NCBI GenBank assembly: GCA_020025205.1
Contig: JAHHSO010000008.1
Location: 6,517 to 70,516 of the forward strand
Source: Christensenellaceae bacterium
GTDB lineage: Bacteria; Bacillota; Clostridia; Christensenellales; Aristaeellaceae
Reading direction: 5' to 3'
DNA length: 64,000 nucleotides
The translations under genes were made by a program, and so were the position numbers. Of this stretch, positions 42,825 through 50,972 are shown piece after piece. Within the stretch, counting starts at the first letter, position 1. Every line of letters starts with the position of its first letter. Below the pieces are notes generated by a model. That model was not told where the DNA came from. It worked only from the letters and a program-made list of their open reading frames with translations, and searched no databases.

Positions 42825-43793
42825 GTGCGGCTGAGTGTAGTGATCCCGTTTTATCGGGTGGAAGCGTACATCGGAGCGTGTCTTGAACGAGCTGGCAGGC
42901 TGAAGGACTGTGAGCTTCTGCTTGTGGATGACTGCGGCGATGACGGATCGGCGGATATTGCGCGGGCTTTCTGCGCGGCGCATGATCATGCACGCATCAT
43001 CAAAAGGGAAAAAAATGGCGGACTTTCTGCTGCCAGAAATACGGGACTTGCGCAGGCAAGGGGAGAATATGTCTACTTTCTGGACAGCGATGATCTGATT
43101 GAACCGGAAGCGCTTATGGCGTTGGTGAAGGCGGCACAGGATCAGCGGCTGGATGTGGCGAAGGCACGCTTTTCATACATGGACGATGAAACGGGCGCCA
43201 GAACGGATGGACCGGCCATGAAAAAGACGCCGGTGATGGATGGCGGTGCGCTGTTTGCGGCTCAGTGCCGAGAGAATCTGTATGAACCCATGGTCTGGCA
43301 GTGTCTGTATCGACGGGCATTCTTGCAGGAGATCGGTCTGCAAATGGCGGAAGGGCTCCTGTTTGAGGACGAACTTTTTCAAGCGCCTGCGCTTCTGAAG
43401 GCCAGGCGTGCAGCTGCATTTGAAGAGGTTATTTTGCTGTATCGTCAGCGCGCGGGCAGCATCATGGGGTCGTTTGCGAAAAGCAGCCAATGGTGCTTGA
43501 GCTATCTGGAGGTGTGCAGGCGGCTGAGTGCATTGACAGAGGAAGCAGGCAATGCCAAAAAAGCACTTTCAAGGCGCATTGGGCAGATTGCGCTGAGCGT
43601 TGCAAAAAACGTAAAAGGGTATGACCTGCCGGAAGACGTGGCGGAGGAAGTGATGAGGTTTGTGAAGGAGAACCGCCGGGAGCTTGCCCGTTATGCGCTG
43701 CACAGCGGGGACGCCTTTGTCTGCCTTCAGGGACTGCTTTTGAAGCTGTCCCCGAAAGCGTTTGATGCGTGGTATGGATGGATGCGCCGTTAA
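42825..43793 (+). CDS. Family 2 glycosyltransferase (EpsJ-like)
   Basis: The 322-aa protein has RLSVVIPFYRVEAYIGACLE, LLLVDDCGDDGSADIA, KNGGLSAARNTGL and VYFLDSDDLIEP, the classical order of exopolysaccharide GT2 enzymes. The C-terminal part (about 210-322) is helical without membrane segments. The GTG start follows GGGAGG. It is divergent from the preceding two glycosyltransferases and followed 14 nt later by the corrinoid adenosyltransferase gene, with which it probably shares a transcript although the functions are unrelated. Confidence 0.92.
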   Translation: MRLSVVIPFYRVEAYIGACLERAGRLKDCELLLVDDCGDDGSADIARAFCAAHDHARIIKREKNGGLSAARNTGLAQARGEYVYFLDSDDLIEPEALMALVKAAQDQRLDVAKARFSYMDDETGARTDGPAMKKTPVMDGGALFAAQCRENLYEPMVWQCLYRRAFLQEIGLQMAEGLLFEDELFQAPALLKARRAAAFEEVILLYRQRAGSIMGSFAKSSQWCLSYLEVCRRLSALTEEAGNAKKALSRRIGQIALSVAKNVKGYDLPEDVAEEVMRFVKENRRELARYALHSGDAFVCLQGLLLKLSPKAFDAWYGWMRR

Positions 43794-43807
43794 GGAGGAA
43801 CTGGACG

Positions 43808-44338
43808 ATGGAAAAAAGCAGACTGCATGTGTATACGGGAGACGGCAAGGGCAAAACAACGGCGGCCATGGGGCTGGCACTTCGTGCGTTGGGACATGAA
43901 CAGAGCGTACTGATTGCGCAGTTTTTGAAGGATGGGCAATCCGGAGAATTGTCGGCAATTGCCCAGCTGCCAGGCGTACAGATTTATCCGATACAACCCA
44001 TGAAAGGCTTTGTCTTTTTGATGTCCGATGAAGAAAAATGGGAAACAGCCATTATACAGAATGGAGAGGCCCGGAAGCTGACACGGCAGATTCTTGAAAA
44101 AAAGCCGAAAATGATCGTGCTGGACGAGCTGTGTGTGGCGCTGTCTACGGGCATGGTGGACGAAGAAACGGCAGGGGCACTTCTTGATGCGGCGCTTTCC
44201 TGCGGCGAAACGGTTGTCACGGGGCGCGGTGCACCGGAGTGGCTTGTAAAAAGAGCGGACTATGTGAGCTGCATCAAGGCGGTGAAACATCCATATCAGA
44301 CGGAAAAGCTTTCTGCACGGGCGGGTGTTGAATGGTGA
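43808..44338 (+). CDS. cobO: Corrinoid (cob(I)yrinic acid a,c-diamide) adenosyltransferase, CobO/BtuR type
   Basis: This enzyme transfers the adenosyl group of ATP to cobalt(I) corrinoids, making the coenzyme B12 form. The 176-aa protein has the P-loop TGDGKGKTTAAMGLALRALG, the QFLKDGQSGE segment and the Walker B-like MIVLDELCVALSTGM. It is a normal length for the family. TAAGGAGGAACTGGACG places the ATG at 43808. No other cobalamin genes are nearby; it may serve corrinoid salvage (inference). Confidence 0.93.
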   Translation: MEKSRLHVYTGDGKGKTTAAMGLALRALGHEQSVLIAQFLKDGQSGELSAIAQLPGVQIYPIQPMKGFVFLMSDEEKWETAIIQNGEARKLTRQILEKKPKMIVLDELCVALSTGMVDEETAGALLDAALSCGETVVTGRGAPEWLVKRADYVSCIKAVKHPYQTEKLSARAGVEW

Positions 44339-44385
44339 AAAAGATGATTGAAGTCTGTTTGAATGGTGAAAAAAATGAAAACCCC

Positions 44386-44414
44386 TTTACAAACGGAGAA
44401 AAAACAGGTATGAT
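44386..44414 (+). promoter_or_regulatory. Sigma-A promoter of the ileS T-box leader
   Basis: TTTACA (44386-44391) and TATGAT (44409-44414) are separated by 17 bp and lie just upstream of the T-box leader. Confidence 0.8.
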
Positions 44415-44420
44415 AAGATC

Positions 44421-44664
44421 TGTTTGAAACGCAAAGACGCGGGATGTCCACTGTTCAAAGCGCAAAGAGAGCCGGAGTGAGGTGCAAGTCCGGTCGGGGA
44501 GAACAGCGGAGGATCACCCGCATAGCGGCTCCTTTGAACTGCCTTTTGGGCATAAGGAGGAGACGGACCGCCCCGTTACGGCGAAGAGGTGGGCACAGTA
44601 CGCTGTGCCAATTTGGGTGGTATCGCGAGCAGTCTCGTCCCATTGTGGGCGGACTGCTTTTTTC
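44421..44664 (+). promoter_or_regulatory. T-box leader controlling ileS (tRNA-Ile sensing)
   Basis: The leader has the AGAGAG box (44466-44471), GGTGCAAGTCCGG in the distal stem I, a likely ATC specifier at 44513-44515 (isoleucine), and the T-box TGGGTGGTATCGCGAGC (44614-44630). The terminator AGCAGTC (44628-44634) pairs with GACTGCT (44652-44658) and is followed by TTTTTT. An extra hairpin TGCCCTCTTT/AAAGAGGGCA (44708-44747) stands between the terminator and the ribosome site. Confidence 0.93.
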
Positions 44665-44766
44665 TTGTGACGCCTGGCTGCGGCCAATGTCCGGGGAGCG
44701 AGTCCCGTGCCCTCTTTGTTCCAAGAACATGTCCCCGAAAGAGGGCAGAGATCCAGGAGGAAGCGT

Positions 44767-47700
44767 ATGTATCAGAAAGTTTCGAACGACATGAACTTCG
44801 TTCAGCGCGAAGAAGAGGTCATCAAGTTCTGGAAGGACGAGGACATCTTCAAAAAGACAGTCCAGATGCGCAAGGGCGCGCCGGCGTTCACGTTCTTTGA
44901 CGGCCCGCCTACGGCCAACGGCAAGCCGCACATCGGCCATGTGGAAACCCGCGCCATCAAGGATGTCATCCCGCGCTATCGGACAATGAAGGGCTATGAC
45001 GTTCTGCGCAAGGCTGGCTGGGATACCCATGGCCTGCCGGTTGAGCTGGAAGTCGAGAAGAAGCTCGGGCTGGACGGCAAACCGCAGATCGAAGAGTATG
45101 GCATTGAGCCGTTCATCAAGCAGTGCAAAGAATCCGTTTGGAAGTATAAAACGGAATGGGAAGAGATGTCTGAGCGTGTTGGCTACTGGGCTGACATGGA
45201 AAACCCGTACATCACTTACGATGACAACTACATTGAATCCGAGTGGTGGGCGCTCAAGGAAATTTACAATAAGGGACTGCTTTACAAGGGATACAAGATC
45301 GTTCCCTATTGCCCGCGCTGCGGCACTGCGCTGTCCAGTCATGAAGTGGCGCAGGGGTATAAGACTGTCGAAGAGACATCTGCCGTTGTGCGCTTCAAGG
45401 TGAAAGACAGGGAAAATACCTACCTCACCGCTTGGACGACTACCCCGTGGACACTGCCCAGCAACGTTGCGCTGTGCGTGAATCCAGATGAAGAGTATGT
45501 CGAATTGACCTTTGAGGGCGCAACTTACTATATGGCGGGGGCGCTGGTCGATTCCATCTTTGGCGGCAGGGAAGAGAAACCGGTTATCGTGCGCACGATG
45601 AAGGGCAGCGAGCTGGAGTACATGGAATATGAACCGCTTTACCCGGTGGAGCGCGAAGGATTCAAGTACTATTATGTTGTTTGCGACACCTACGTCACCA
45701 TGAGCGATGGTACCGGTATTGTTCACATTGCTCCGGCGTTCGGCGAAGACGATGCCAACGTGGGCCGCAGGTACAACCTGCCGTTTGTGCAGCTGGTGGA
45801 TGCGCAGGGCAACCTGACCGATGAAACCAAGTGGCCTGGGGTTTTTGTAAAGGATGCAGACAAGCACGTGCTGGCCGATCTCAAGGAGCGCGGGCTGCTG
45901 ATGAAGGCACCCAGATTTGAGCACGACTATCCGTTCTGCTGGCGCTGTGACACGCCGCTCATCTACTATGCGCGCCAGAGCTGGTTCATCAAGATGACCG
46001 AAGTGCGCGACCGCCTGATGAAGAACAACCGCGCCGTGAACTGGATGCCGGACAACATCAAGGAAGGCCGAATGGGCAACTTCCTTGAAAACGTTATCGA
46101 CTGGGGACTCTCCCGTGAACGCTACTGGGGCACGCCGCTGCCGGTGTGGACCTGTAAGTGCGGCCATGTGCATGTCATCGGCAGCCGTGAGGAGCTGGTG
46201 AAGCTGGGCAAGAATGTTGATCCCAACATCGAGCTGCATCGTCCGTACATCGACAATGTGACGCTGACCTGCCCGGAGTGCGGCGGCGAAATGCACCGCG
46301 AGAAGGAGGTCATCGACTGCTGGTTCGACTCCGGCTCCATGCCGTTCGCCCAGTGGCACTATCCGTTTGAAAACAAAGAGGAGTTTGAGCGCCGCTTCCC
46401 GGCTGACTTTATCTCCGAGGCCATTGACCAGACCCGCGGCTGGTTCTACACACTGATGGCCATTTCTACCTGTATGTTTGACACCAATCCTTTCAAGAAC
46501 TGCATCGTTATGGGCCATGTGCAGGATAAGGAAGGCAAGAAGATGTCCAAGCATCTGGGCAACGTCGTTGATCCGTGGACGGTGCTCAATGCGCAGGGCG
46601 CGGACGCTGTGCGCTGGTTCTTCTACAACAACGCCATGCCGTGGATGCCCAACCGCTTCCACGCCAAGGCGATTGACGAGTCCATGCGCAAGTACATGGG
46701 CACATTGTGGAATACCTATGCGTTCTTCATTCTGTACGCTGAAATCGATCAGTTTGATCCGAAGGATCATCCGCTGGAAAAAGTGGAGCTGACGCTGATG
46801 GATCGCTGGGCGCTGTCCCGCCTGAATACGCTTGTGCGTGAGGTGGACGAGCATCTGGAGAACTACCGCATCACCGAGGCTTCCCGTGCTATGGCGGCGT
46901 TTGTGGATGATCTGTCCAACTGGTATGTCCGCCGCAGCCGCGAGCGCTTCTGGGGCAAGGGCATGGCTGGCGAGAAGGAAGCCGCATTTGCGACGCTGTA
47001 TCACATTCTGGAGACCATCAGCCGCCTGACTGCGCCGTTCACGCCGTTCATGGCGGAGAGCATGTACAGGAACCTCGTTGTTTCAGTCAATAAGGAAGCT
47101 CCGATTTCTGTACACATGACTGATTTCCCGGTCTGCGATGCGCGCTATATTGACACCGAGCTGGAAGAGCACATGAACGACCTTCTGAAAGTCGTTATGC
47201 AGGGCAGAAGCTGCCGCAGCGAGTCCGGCCTGAAGGTGCGTCAGCCGCTGTCCCGCATGATCGTCAGCGGTGTCAAGCTGCCGGAAGATCTGTGTGAGCT
47301 GGCAGAGGATGAGCTGAACGTGAAGTCTGTTGTCTTTACGGATGACACCAGCGCGTTCATGACCTATCAGCTCAAGCCTCAGATGCGCACGCTGGGCAAG
47401 AAGTATGGCAAGCTGCTGCATGCCATCGGAGAGAAGCTGTCCACGCTGGATGGCAATGAGGTCGTGGCGAACTTCGAGGCAGGCAGGCTGCTGACCTTCG
47501 AGCTGGAAGGCACGATGGTCGAATTGGAAAAGGACGATGTCCTGACTGCGCCGGTGAAGAAGCCGGGCTATGTCGTGGCGACCGATCACGATGTGACCGT
47601 GGCGCTGGATACCAACCTCACAGAGGAACTGGTGGCAGAAGGTTTTGCACGTGAAGTGGTTTCCAAGCTGCAGACCATGCGCAAGGAAGCGGGCTTTGAG

Positions 47701-47895
47701 GTCACCGACCGTATTCTTGTCACCTTCAAGACAGAGGATGACAAGCTCGCTGCCATCATCAAGGCGAACGTGGATACCATCAAGAATGGCGTGCTCGCTC
47801 TTGAAGTGACTGAAGGCGAAACGCCGGATGGCGCCTATGAGAAGGCGTGGAAGATCAACGGCGTTGACGCGGTTCTGAGCGTTGTGAAGGCGTAA
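44767..47895 (+). CDS. ileS: Isoleucyl-tRNA synthetase, long (type 2-like)
   Basis: IleRS charges tRNA-Ile. The 1042-aa protein has FFDGPPTANGKPHIGHVETR with the HIGH motif and GWDTHGLPVELEVEK. An editing (CP1) domain with TTPWTLPSN follows, then GKKMSKHLGN as the KMSKS-equivalent, an anticodon-binding domain and a C-terminal extension. The RYRTMKGYDVLRKAGWDTHG segment and KMSKH are features of the eukaryote-like IleRS2 group, whose members often tolerate mupirocin; tolerance here is only a family inference. The ATG follows CAGGAGGAAGCGT. Controlled by the T-box. Confidence 0.95.
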   Translation: MYQKVSNDMNFVQREEEVIKFWKDEDIFKKTVQMRKGAPAFTFFDGPPTANGKPHIGHVETRAIKDVIPRYRTMKGYDVLRKAGWDTHGLPVELEVEKKLGLDGKPQIEEYGIEPFIKQCKESVWKYKTEWEEMSERVGYWADMENPYITYDDNYIESEWWALKEIYNKGLLYKGYKIVPYCPRCGTALSSHEVAQGYKTVEETSAVVRFKVKDRENTYLTAWTTTPWTLPSNVALCVNPDEEYVELTFEGATYYMAGALVDSIFGGREEKPVIVRTMKGSELEYMEYEPLYPVEREGFKYYYVVCDTYVTMSDGTGIVHIAPAFGEDDANVGRRYNLPFVQLVDAQGNLTDETKWPGVFVKDADKHVLADLKERGLLMKAPRFEHDYPFCWRCDTPLIYYARQSWFIKMTEVRDRLMKNNRAVNWMPDNIKEGRMGNFLENVIDWGLSRERYWGTPLPVWTCKCGHVHVIGSREELVKLGKNVDPNIELHRPYIDNVTLTCPECGGEMHREKEVIDCWFDSGSMPFAQWHYPFENKEEFERRFPADFISEAIDQTRGWFYTLMAISTCMFDTNPFKNCIVMGHVQDKEGKKMSKHLGNVVDPWTVLNAQGADAVRWFFYNNAMPWMPNRFHAKAIDESMRKYMGTLWNTYAFFILYAEIDQFDPKDHPLEKVELTLMDRWALSRLNTLVREVDEHLENYRITEASRAMAAFVDDLSNWYVRRSRERFWGKGMAGEKEAAFATLYHILETISRLTAPFTPFMAESMYRNLVVSVNKEAPISVHMTDFPVCDARYIDTELEEHMNDLLKVVMQGRSCRSESGLKVRQPLSRMIVSGVKLPEDLCELAEDELNVKSVVFTDDTSAFMTYQLKPQMRTLGKKYGKLLHAIGEKLSTLDGNEVVANFEAGRLLTFELEGTMVELEKDDVLTAPVKKPGYVVATDHDVTVALDTNLTEELVAEGFAREVVSKLQTMRKEAGFEVTDRILVTFKTEDDKLAAIIKANVDTIKNGVLALEVTEGETPDGAYEKAWKINGVDAVLSVVKA

Positions 47896-47902
47896 TTTTA
47901 GT

Positions 47903-47959
47903 GGAGCTGTCCATGAGCAGGCTGGAAAAATTCTCCTGCCTTCCGGCAGCTCCTTTTTT
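47903..47959 (+). terminator. Intrinsic terminator after ileS
   Basis: GGAGCTG (47903-47909) pairs with CAGCTCC (47947-47953), enclosing an inner GCAGG/CCTGC stem, followed by six T. Confidence 0.9.
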
Positions 47960-47983
47960 GCCTGTTTAGGACGAGGAAAAAAG

Positions 47984-49291
47984 ATGAGAAAAATTGTCAT
48001 TGCGGGAGCGGGTGCATATCATTTTGCTCCCTCTATATTGGAAGACCTGTTTGTTCGGTTCAGAATGCCGGTAGAAATCTGGATGGTCGATTCAGATTTG
48101 GATCTGGCAGAACTGACCGCGCGCGGCGCACAGGCGCTGGCACGTGCGTTTGGCGTAGAGTCGCGCTTTTATTACACAACCCAACTGAAAAAGGCGGTTT
48201 TTTCTGCTGATGCGGTGATTGTGTGCGCGGATTTCTTGGATGAAGAAGCCTGGAAGAAGGATTATGAGGCGCTGGACGAAGTGGGGCTGGGCAAGCAGGT
48301 GCGGCTGATGGGCGGTATCGGCGGCGCCATGCAGACGCTTCGGGCATCGGGCTTCATTGCCAATCTCGCAGAACAGATGGAGGAGGAATGTCCCGATGCC
48401 ATCCTCCTGCTTTGTGACAGCGGGTTTGGCGGCTTGCAGCTGTCCAGAGCCTGCGATGCAGCACAGCGTTTTTGCGGCATCAGGACACTTGGCGTCAGCG
48501 CTGTAACTGAGCAGACGAAAAAGCGTCTTGCCCTCTATCTGGATGTCAAGGAAGAGGATCTGGATATCACCTGTGCGGGCCTCAATGGATTTTCGTGGGT
48601 GACGCAGCTGCGGGAAAAGAAGAGCGGAAAGGATTTAATTCCCCGCTGCATGAAAGAGATGAAGGAAGACAGCCGACAGGAGCTGTCCGCGCAGTATATC
48701 GACTGGTATGGCGCAATTCCGGCGGGGCACTATGTCATGCAGTATGAATTTTTGCCGGATACGGAAAAGAGCCCGCGCAAGTCGGTGCTGATTTCCGGCA
48801 TCGGCGCAGCGGACTTTGAATTGCGCAAGCGAAATCTCGCACTCTTGACGGTGCACGGCCCGATGCGTCCAAAAGGACTGGAGGCATGGGATCAGATCAG
48901 GCGAAGCGGCCTTGTGACTGCGCGCCCGATTGAAATTCTGCGTGCGCTTTGGGGTGAGGGGGACTGCATGGTGCACAGCATGAACATGCCGTGCGACGGT
49001 TCTGTTCCCGGCGTAACCGAGGGGCGTTTTGTGGAAGGGCCGGCCTATGTGACTAAGGACGGCGTGAAGGGCGTTGCTGTCGAAATGCCCATTGAGCTGG
49101 AGGATGTCATGGAGCAGATCAGCCTGGCTGGCAGATTGTATGCCGAAGCGGCTGTTTCCGGCAGCAGAAACACGCTGCGCGAGGCGTTGGAAGTCGATCC
49201 GGCACTCAGCGGCATCGATTTGCTCTATACAGAAGACGTTCTTTCTGATATGATGGAAGGACAGAAAGAAAAGCTGACGCGCTTCTTCTGA
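47984..49291 (+). CDS. GH4-fold NAD-dependent glycosidase-like protein, catalytic motifs altered
   Basis: The 435-aa protein follows the GH4 (6-phospho-glycosidase/alpha-glucosidase) layout: N-terminal dinucleotide loop VIAGAGAYHFAPSILEDL, MGGIGGAMQTLRA, a C-terminal domain containing YGAIPAGHYVMQYEF. The expected NP motif is replaced by CDSGFGG, the metal-binding Cys of GLCH/N by a serine-containing LGVSAVTE, and the His of GLNH by glycine (GLNGFSW). It may therefore have another reaction or none. The ATG follows GAGGAAAAAAG. It is followed by a methyltransferase gene; a specific substrate cannot be given. Confidence 0.75.
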   Translation: MRKIVIAGAGAYHFAPSILEDLFVRFRMPVEIWMVDSDLDLAELTARGAQALARAFGVESRFYYTTQLKKAVFSADAVIVCADFLDEEAWKKDYEALDEVGLGKQVRLMGGIGGAMQTLRASGFIANLAEQMEEECPDAILLLCDSGFGGLQLSRACDAAQRFCGIRTLGVSAVTEQTKKRLALYLDVKEEDLDITCAGLNGFSWVTQLREKKSGKDLIPRCMKEMKEDSRQELSAQYIDWYGAIPAGHYVMQYEFLPDTEKSPRKSVLISGIGAADFELRKRNLALLTVHGPMRPKGLEAWDQIRRSGLVTARPIEILRALWGEGDCMVHSMNMPCDGSVPGVTEGRFVEGPAYVTKDGVKGVAVEMPIELEDVMEQISLAGRLYAEAAVSGSRNTLREALEVDPALSGIDLLYTEDVLSDMMEGQKEKLTRFF

Positions 49292-49331
49292 TGCGAAAAA
49301 AATACTAGACCATTCACAGGAGAGAGAATCC

Positions 49332-50201
49332 ATGTTTTTAGCGAATCAATGGAAGGATTATGAAGTGCTGGACTGCGGCGGCGGCGAGAAGCTGGAGCGC
49401 TGGGGCGATGTGTATCTGCGCCGTCCCGATCCGCAGGCCATCTGGCCGCAGCGAGATCCGTCTATCTGGCGAAAGGCTCAGGCACACTATCACCGCAGCG
49501 AAAAGGGCGGCGGCTCGTGGGAGTTTTTCACCAGCCTGCCAGAACGATGGGAGATCAATTATAAGGACCTGAGCTTCTATGTCCGGCCGACGGGATTTAA
49601 GCACACGGGTCTCTTCCCTGAGCAGGCTGTCAACTGGGACTGGATGAGCGGCCTCATCAAAGAGGAGACGGAGAAGGGCAAGCCTGTTCGCGTGCTGAAT
49701 CTTTTTGGATACACAGGCGGCGCGACAATGGCCTGTGCGGCAGCCGGTGCGCAGGTGTGTCACTGCGATGCGGCCAAGGGCATGGTTCAGTGGGCGAAGG
49801 AGAACAGGGAATTGTGCGGCCTTGGCGATGATCGCGTGCGCTGGATTATCGATGATGCACTCAAATTTGTGCAGAGAGAAGCAAGGCGCGGCCATTTCTA
49901 TGATGGCATTCTGATGGACCCGCCGTCTTACGGACGCGGCCCGGGCGGCGAGGTTTGGAAACTGGAAAATGAGCTGTATGGTCTGGCGAAGGCGTGCTCA
50001 GATGCACTTTCGGAAGATCCGCTGTTCTTCCTTATCAATGGATATACCACGGGCTTCCAGGCAAGCGTTCTGGGCAATATGATTGATATGACCGTTGTGC
50101 CGCGCTTCGGCGGAAAGATCACGGCGGACGAAGTCGGTCTGCCTGTGACGGCAGGAGGTGTCTTGCCCTGCGGCGCCAGTGGACGCTGGCAGAGAAAGTA
50201 A
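49332..50201 (+). CDS. Class I SAM-dependent rRNA methyltransferase (RlmI-like)
   Basis: The 289-aa protein has a central Rossmann fold with VLNLFGYTGGATMACAAAGA (SAM motif I), CHCDAAKGMVQWAKEN and the catalytic-region motif GILMDPPSYGRG. The N-terminal part (about 1-95) with WKDYEVLDCGGGEKLERWGD and LFPEQAVNW resembles 23S rRNA cytosine methyltransferases of the RlmI/RlmL group, but no PUA domain is obvious. The exact target base is inference. Starts after AGGAGAGAGAATCC and ends 2 nt before the pseudouridine synthase start. Confidence 0.88.
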   Translation: MFLANQWKDYEVLDCGGGEKLERWGDVYLRRPDPQAIWPQRDPSIWRKAQAHYHRSEKGGGSWEFFTSLPERWEINYKDLSFYVRPTGFKHTGLFPEQAVNWDWMSGLIKEETEKGKPVRVLNLFGYTGGATMACAAAGAQVCHCDAAKGMVQWAKENRELCGLGDDRVRWIIDDALKFVQREARRGHFYDGILMDPPSYGRGPGGEVWKLENELYGLAKACSDALSEDPLFFLINGYTTGFQASVLGNMIDMTVVPRFGGKITADEVGLPVTAGGVLPCGASGRWQRK

Positions 50202-50203
50202 CC

Positions 50204-50908
50204 ATGGAAAAGGTTCAAGTTGTTTACGAGGACAATCATATCCTTGTTGTTGTCAAACCGCCCAACATGCCCACGCAGGCAGATGCTTCCGGTGACCTCG
50301 ATTTGCAGAGCGCAATGAAGGCATATATCGCGGAAAAGTACAATAAGACGGGCGCGGTGTATCTGGGACTTGTGCATCGGCTGGACAGACCGGTCGGTGG
50401 ACTGGTCGTTCTGGCCAGAACAAGCAAGGCAGCGGACAGGCTGAGCGCACAAGTGCGCAATAAGACATTATACAGGCAGTATGTGGCGGCAGTTCGCGGA
50501 GAAGTGCCGGAGAAAGGCACGCTTTGCGATACGCTTGTCAAGGACGGGCGCACCAACACGGTGCGCGTCGTTCCGGCGGGAGTGCCTGGCGGAAAGGATG
50601 CCAAGCTTACCTATCAGAAAGCGGGACAGGCGGGAGAGCTGTCGCTTGTGCGCGTGCGCCTTTTCACGGGACGTTCTCATCAAATCAGGGTTCAGCTTTC
50701 CCATGCTGGCATGCCCATTTGGGGCGACGCGCGGTATGGCGGGGGCAAACCAGGAGAACAAATTGCGCTTTGGGGGGCCCATCTGGGGCTTGTCCATCCG
50801 ACGTTAAAAGAAGAGATGCACTTTGATGTCCTGCCGCCGGAAGACGGAGACCCATGGAAGCGGTTTGCTCAGAGTGTCTGGAAAAAAGAGGCGGAAATTT
50901 GCCTTTGA
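50204..50908 (+). CDS. RluA-family pseudouridine synthase
   Basis: This enzyme isomerises uridine to pseudouridine in rRNA or tRNA. The 234-aa protein has YEDNHILVVVKPPNMPTQ, the catalytic HRLDRPVGGLVVLARTSK (Asp in RLDR), and the late GRSHQIRVQLSHAGMPIWGD block. No N-terminal S4 domain is present, which is common among the short RluA members. It starts 2 nt after the methyltransferase stop with GAAAGTAACC upstream, so the two probably form an RNA-modification operon. Confidence 0.94.
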   Translation: MEKVQVVYEDNHILVVVKPPNMPTQADASGDLDLQSAMKAYIAEKYNKTGAVYLGLVHRLDRPVGGLVVLARTSKAADRLSAQVRNKTLYRQYVAAVRGEVPEKGTLCDTLVKDGRTNTVRVVPAGVPGGKDAKLTYQKAGQAGELSLVRVRLFTGRSHQIRVQLSHAGMPIWGDARYGGGKPGEQIALWGAHLGLVHPTLKEEMHFDVLPPEDGDPWKRFAQSVWKKEAEICL

Positions 50909-50972
50909 TGGGATGAAAAAGCCCTGTTCAATCGTTAAATGAAAGAAATCCATCAAAAACGGGAGGAACGAA

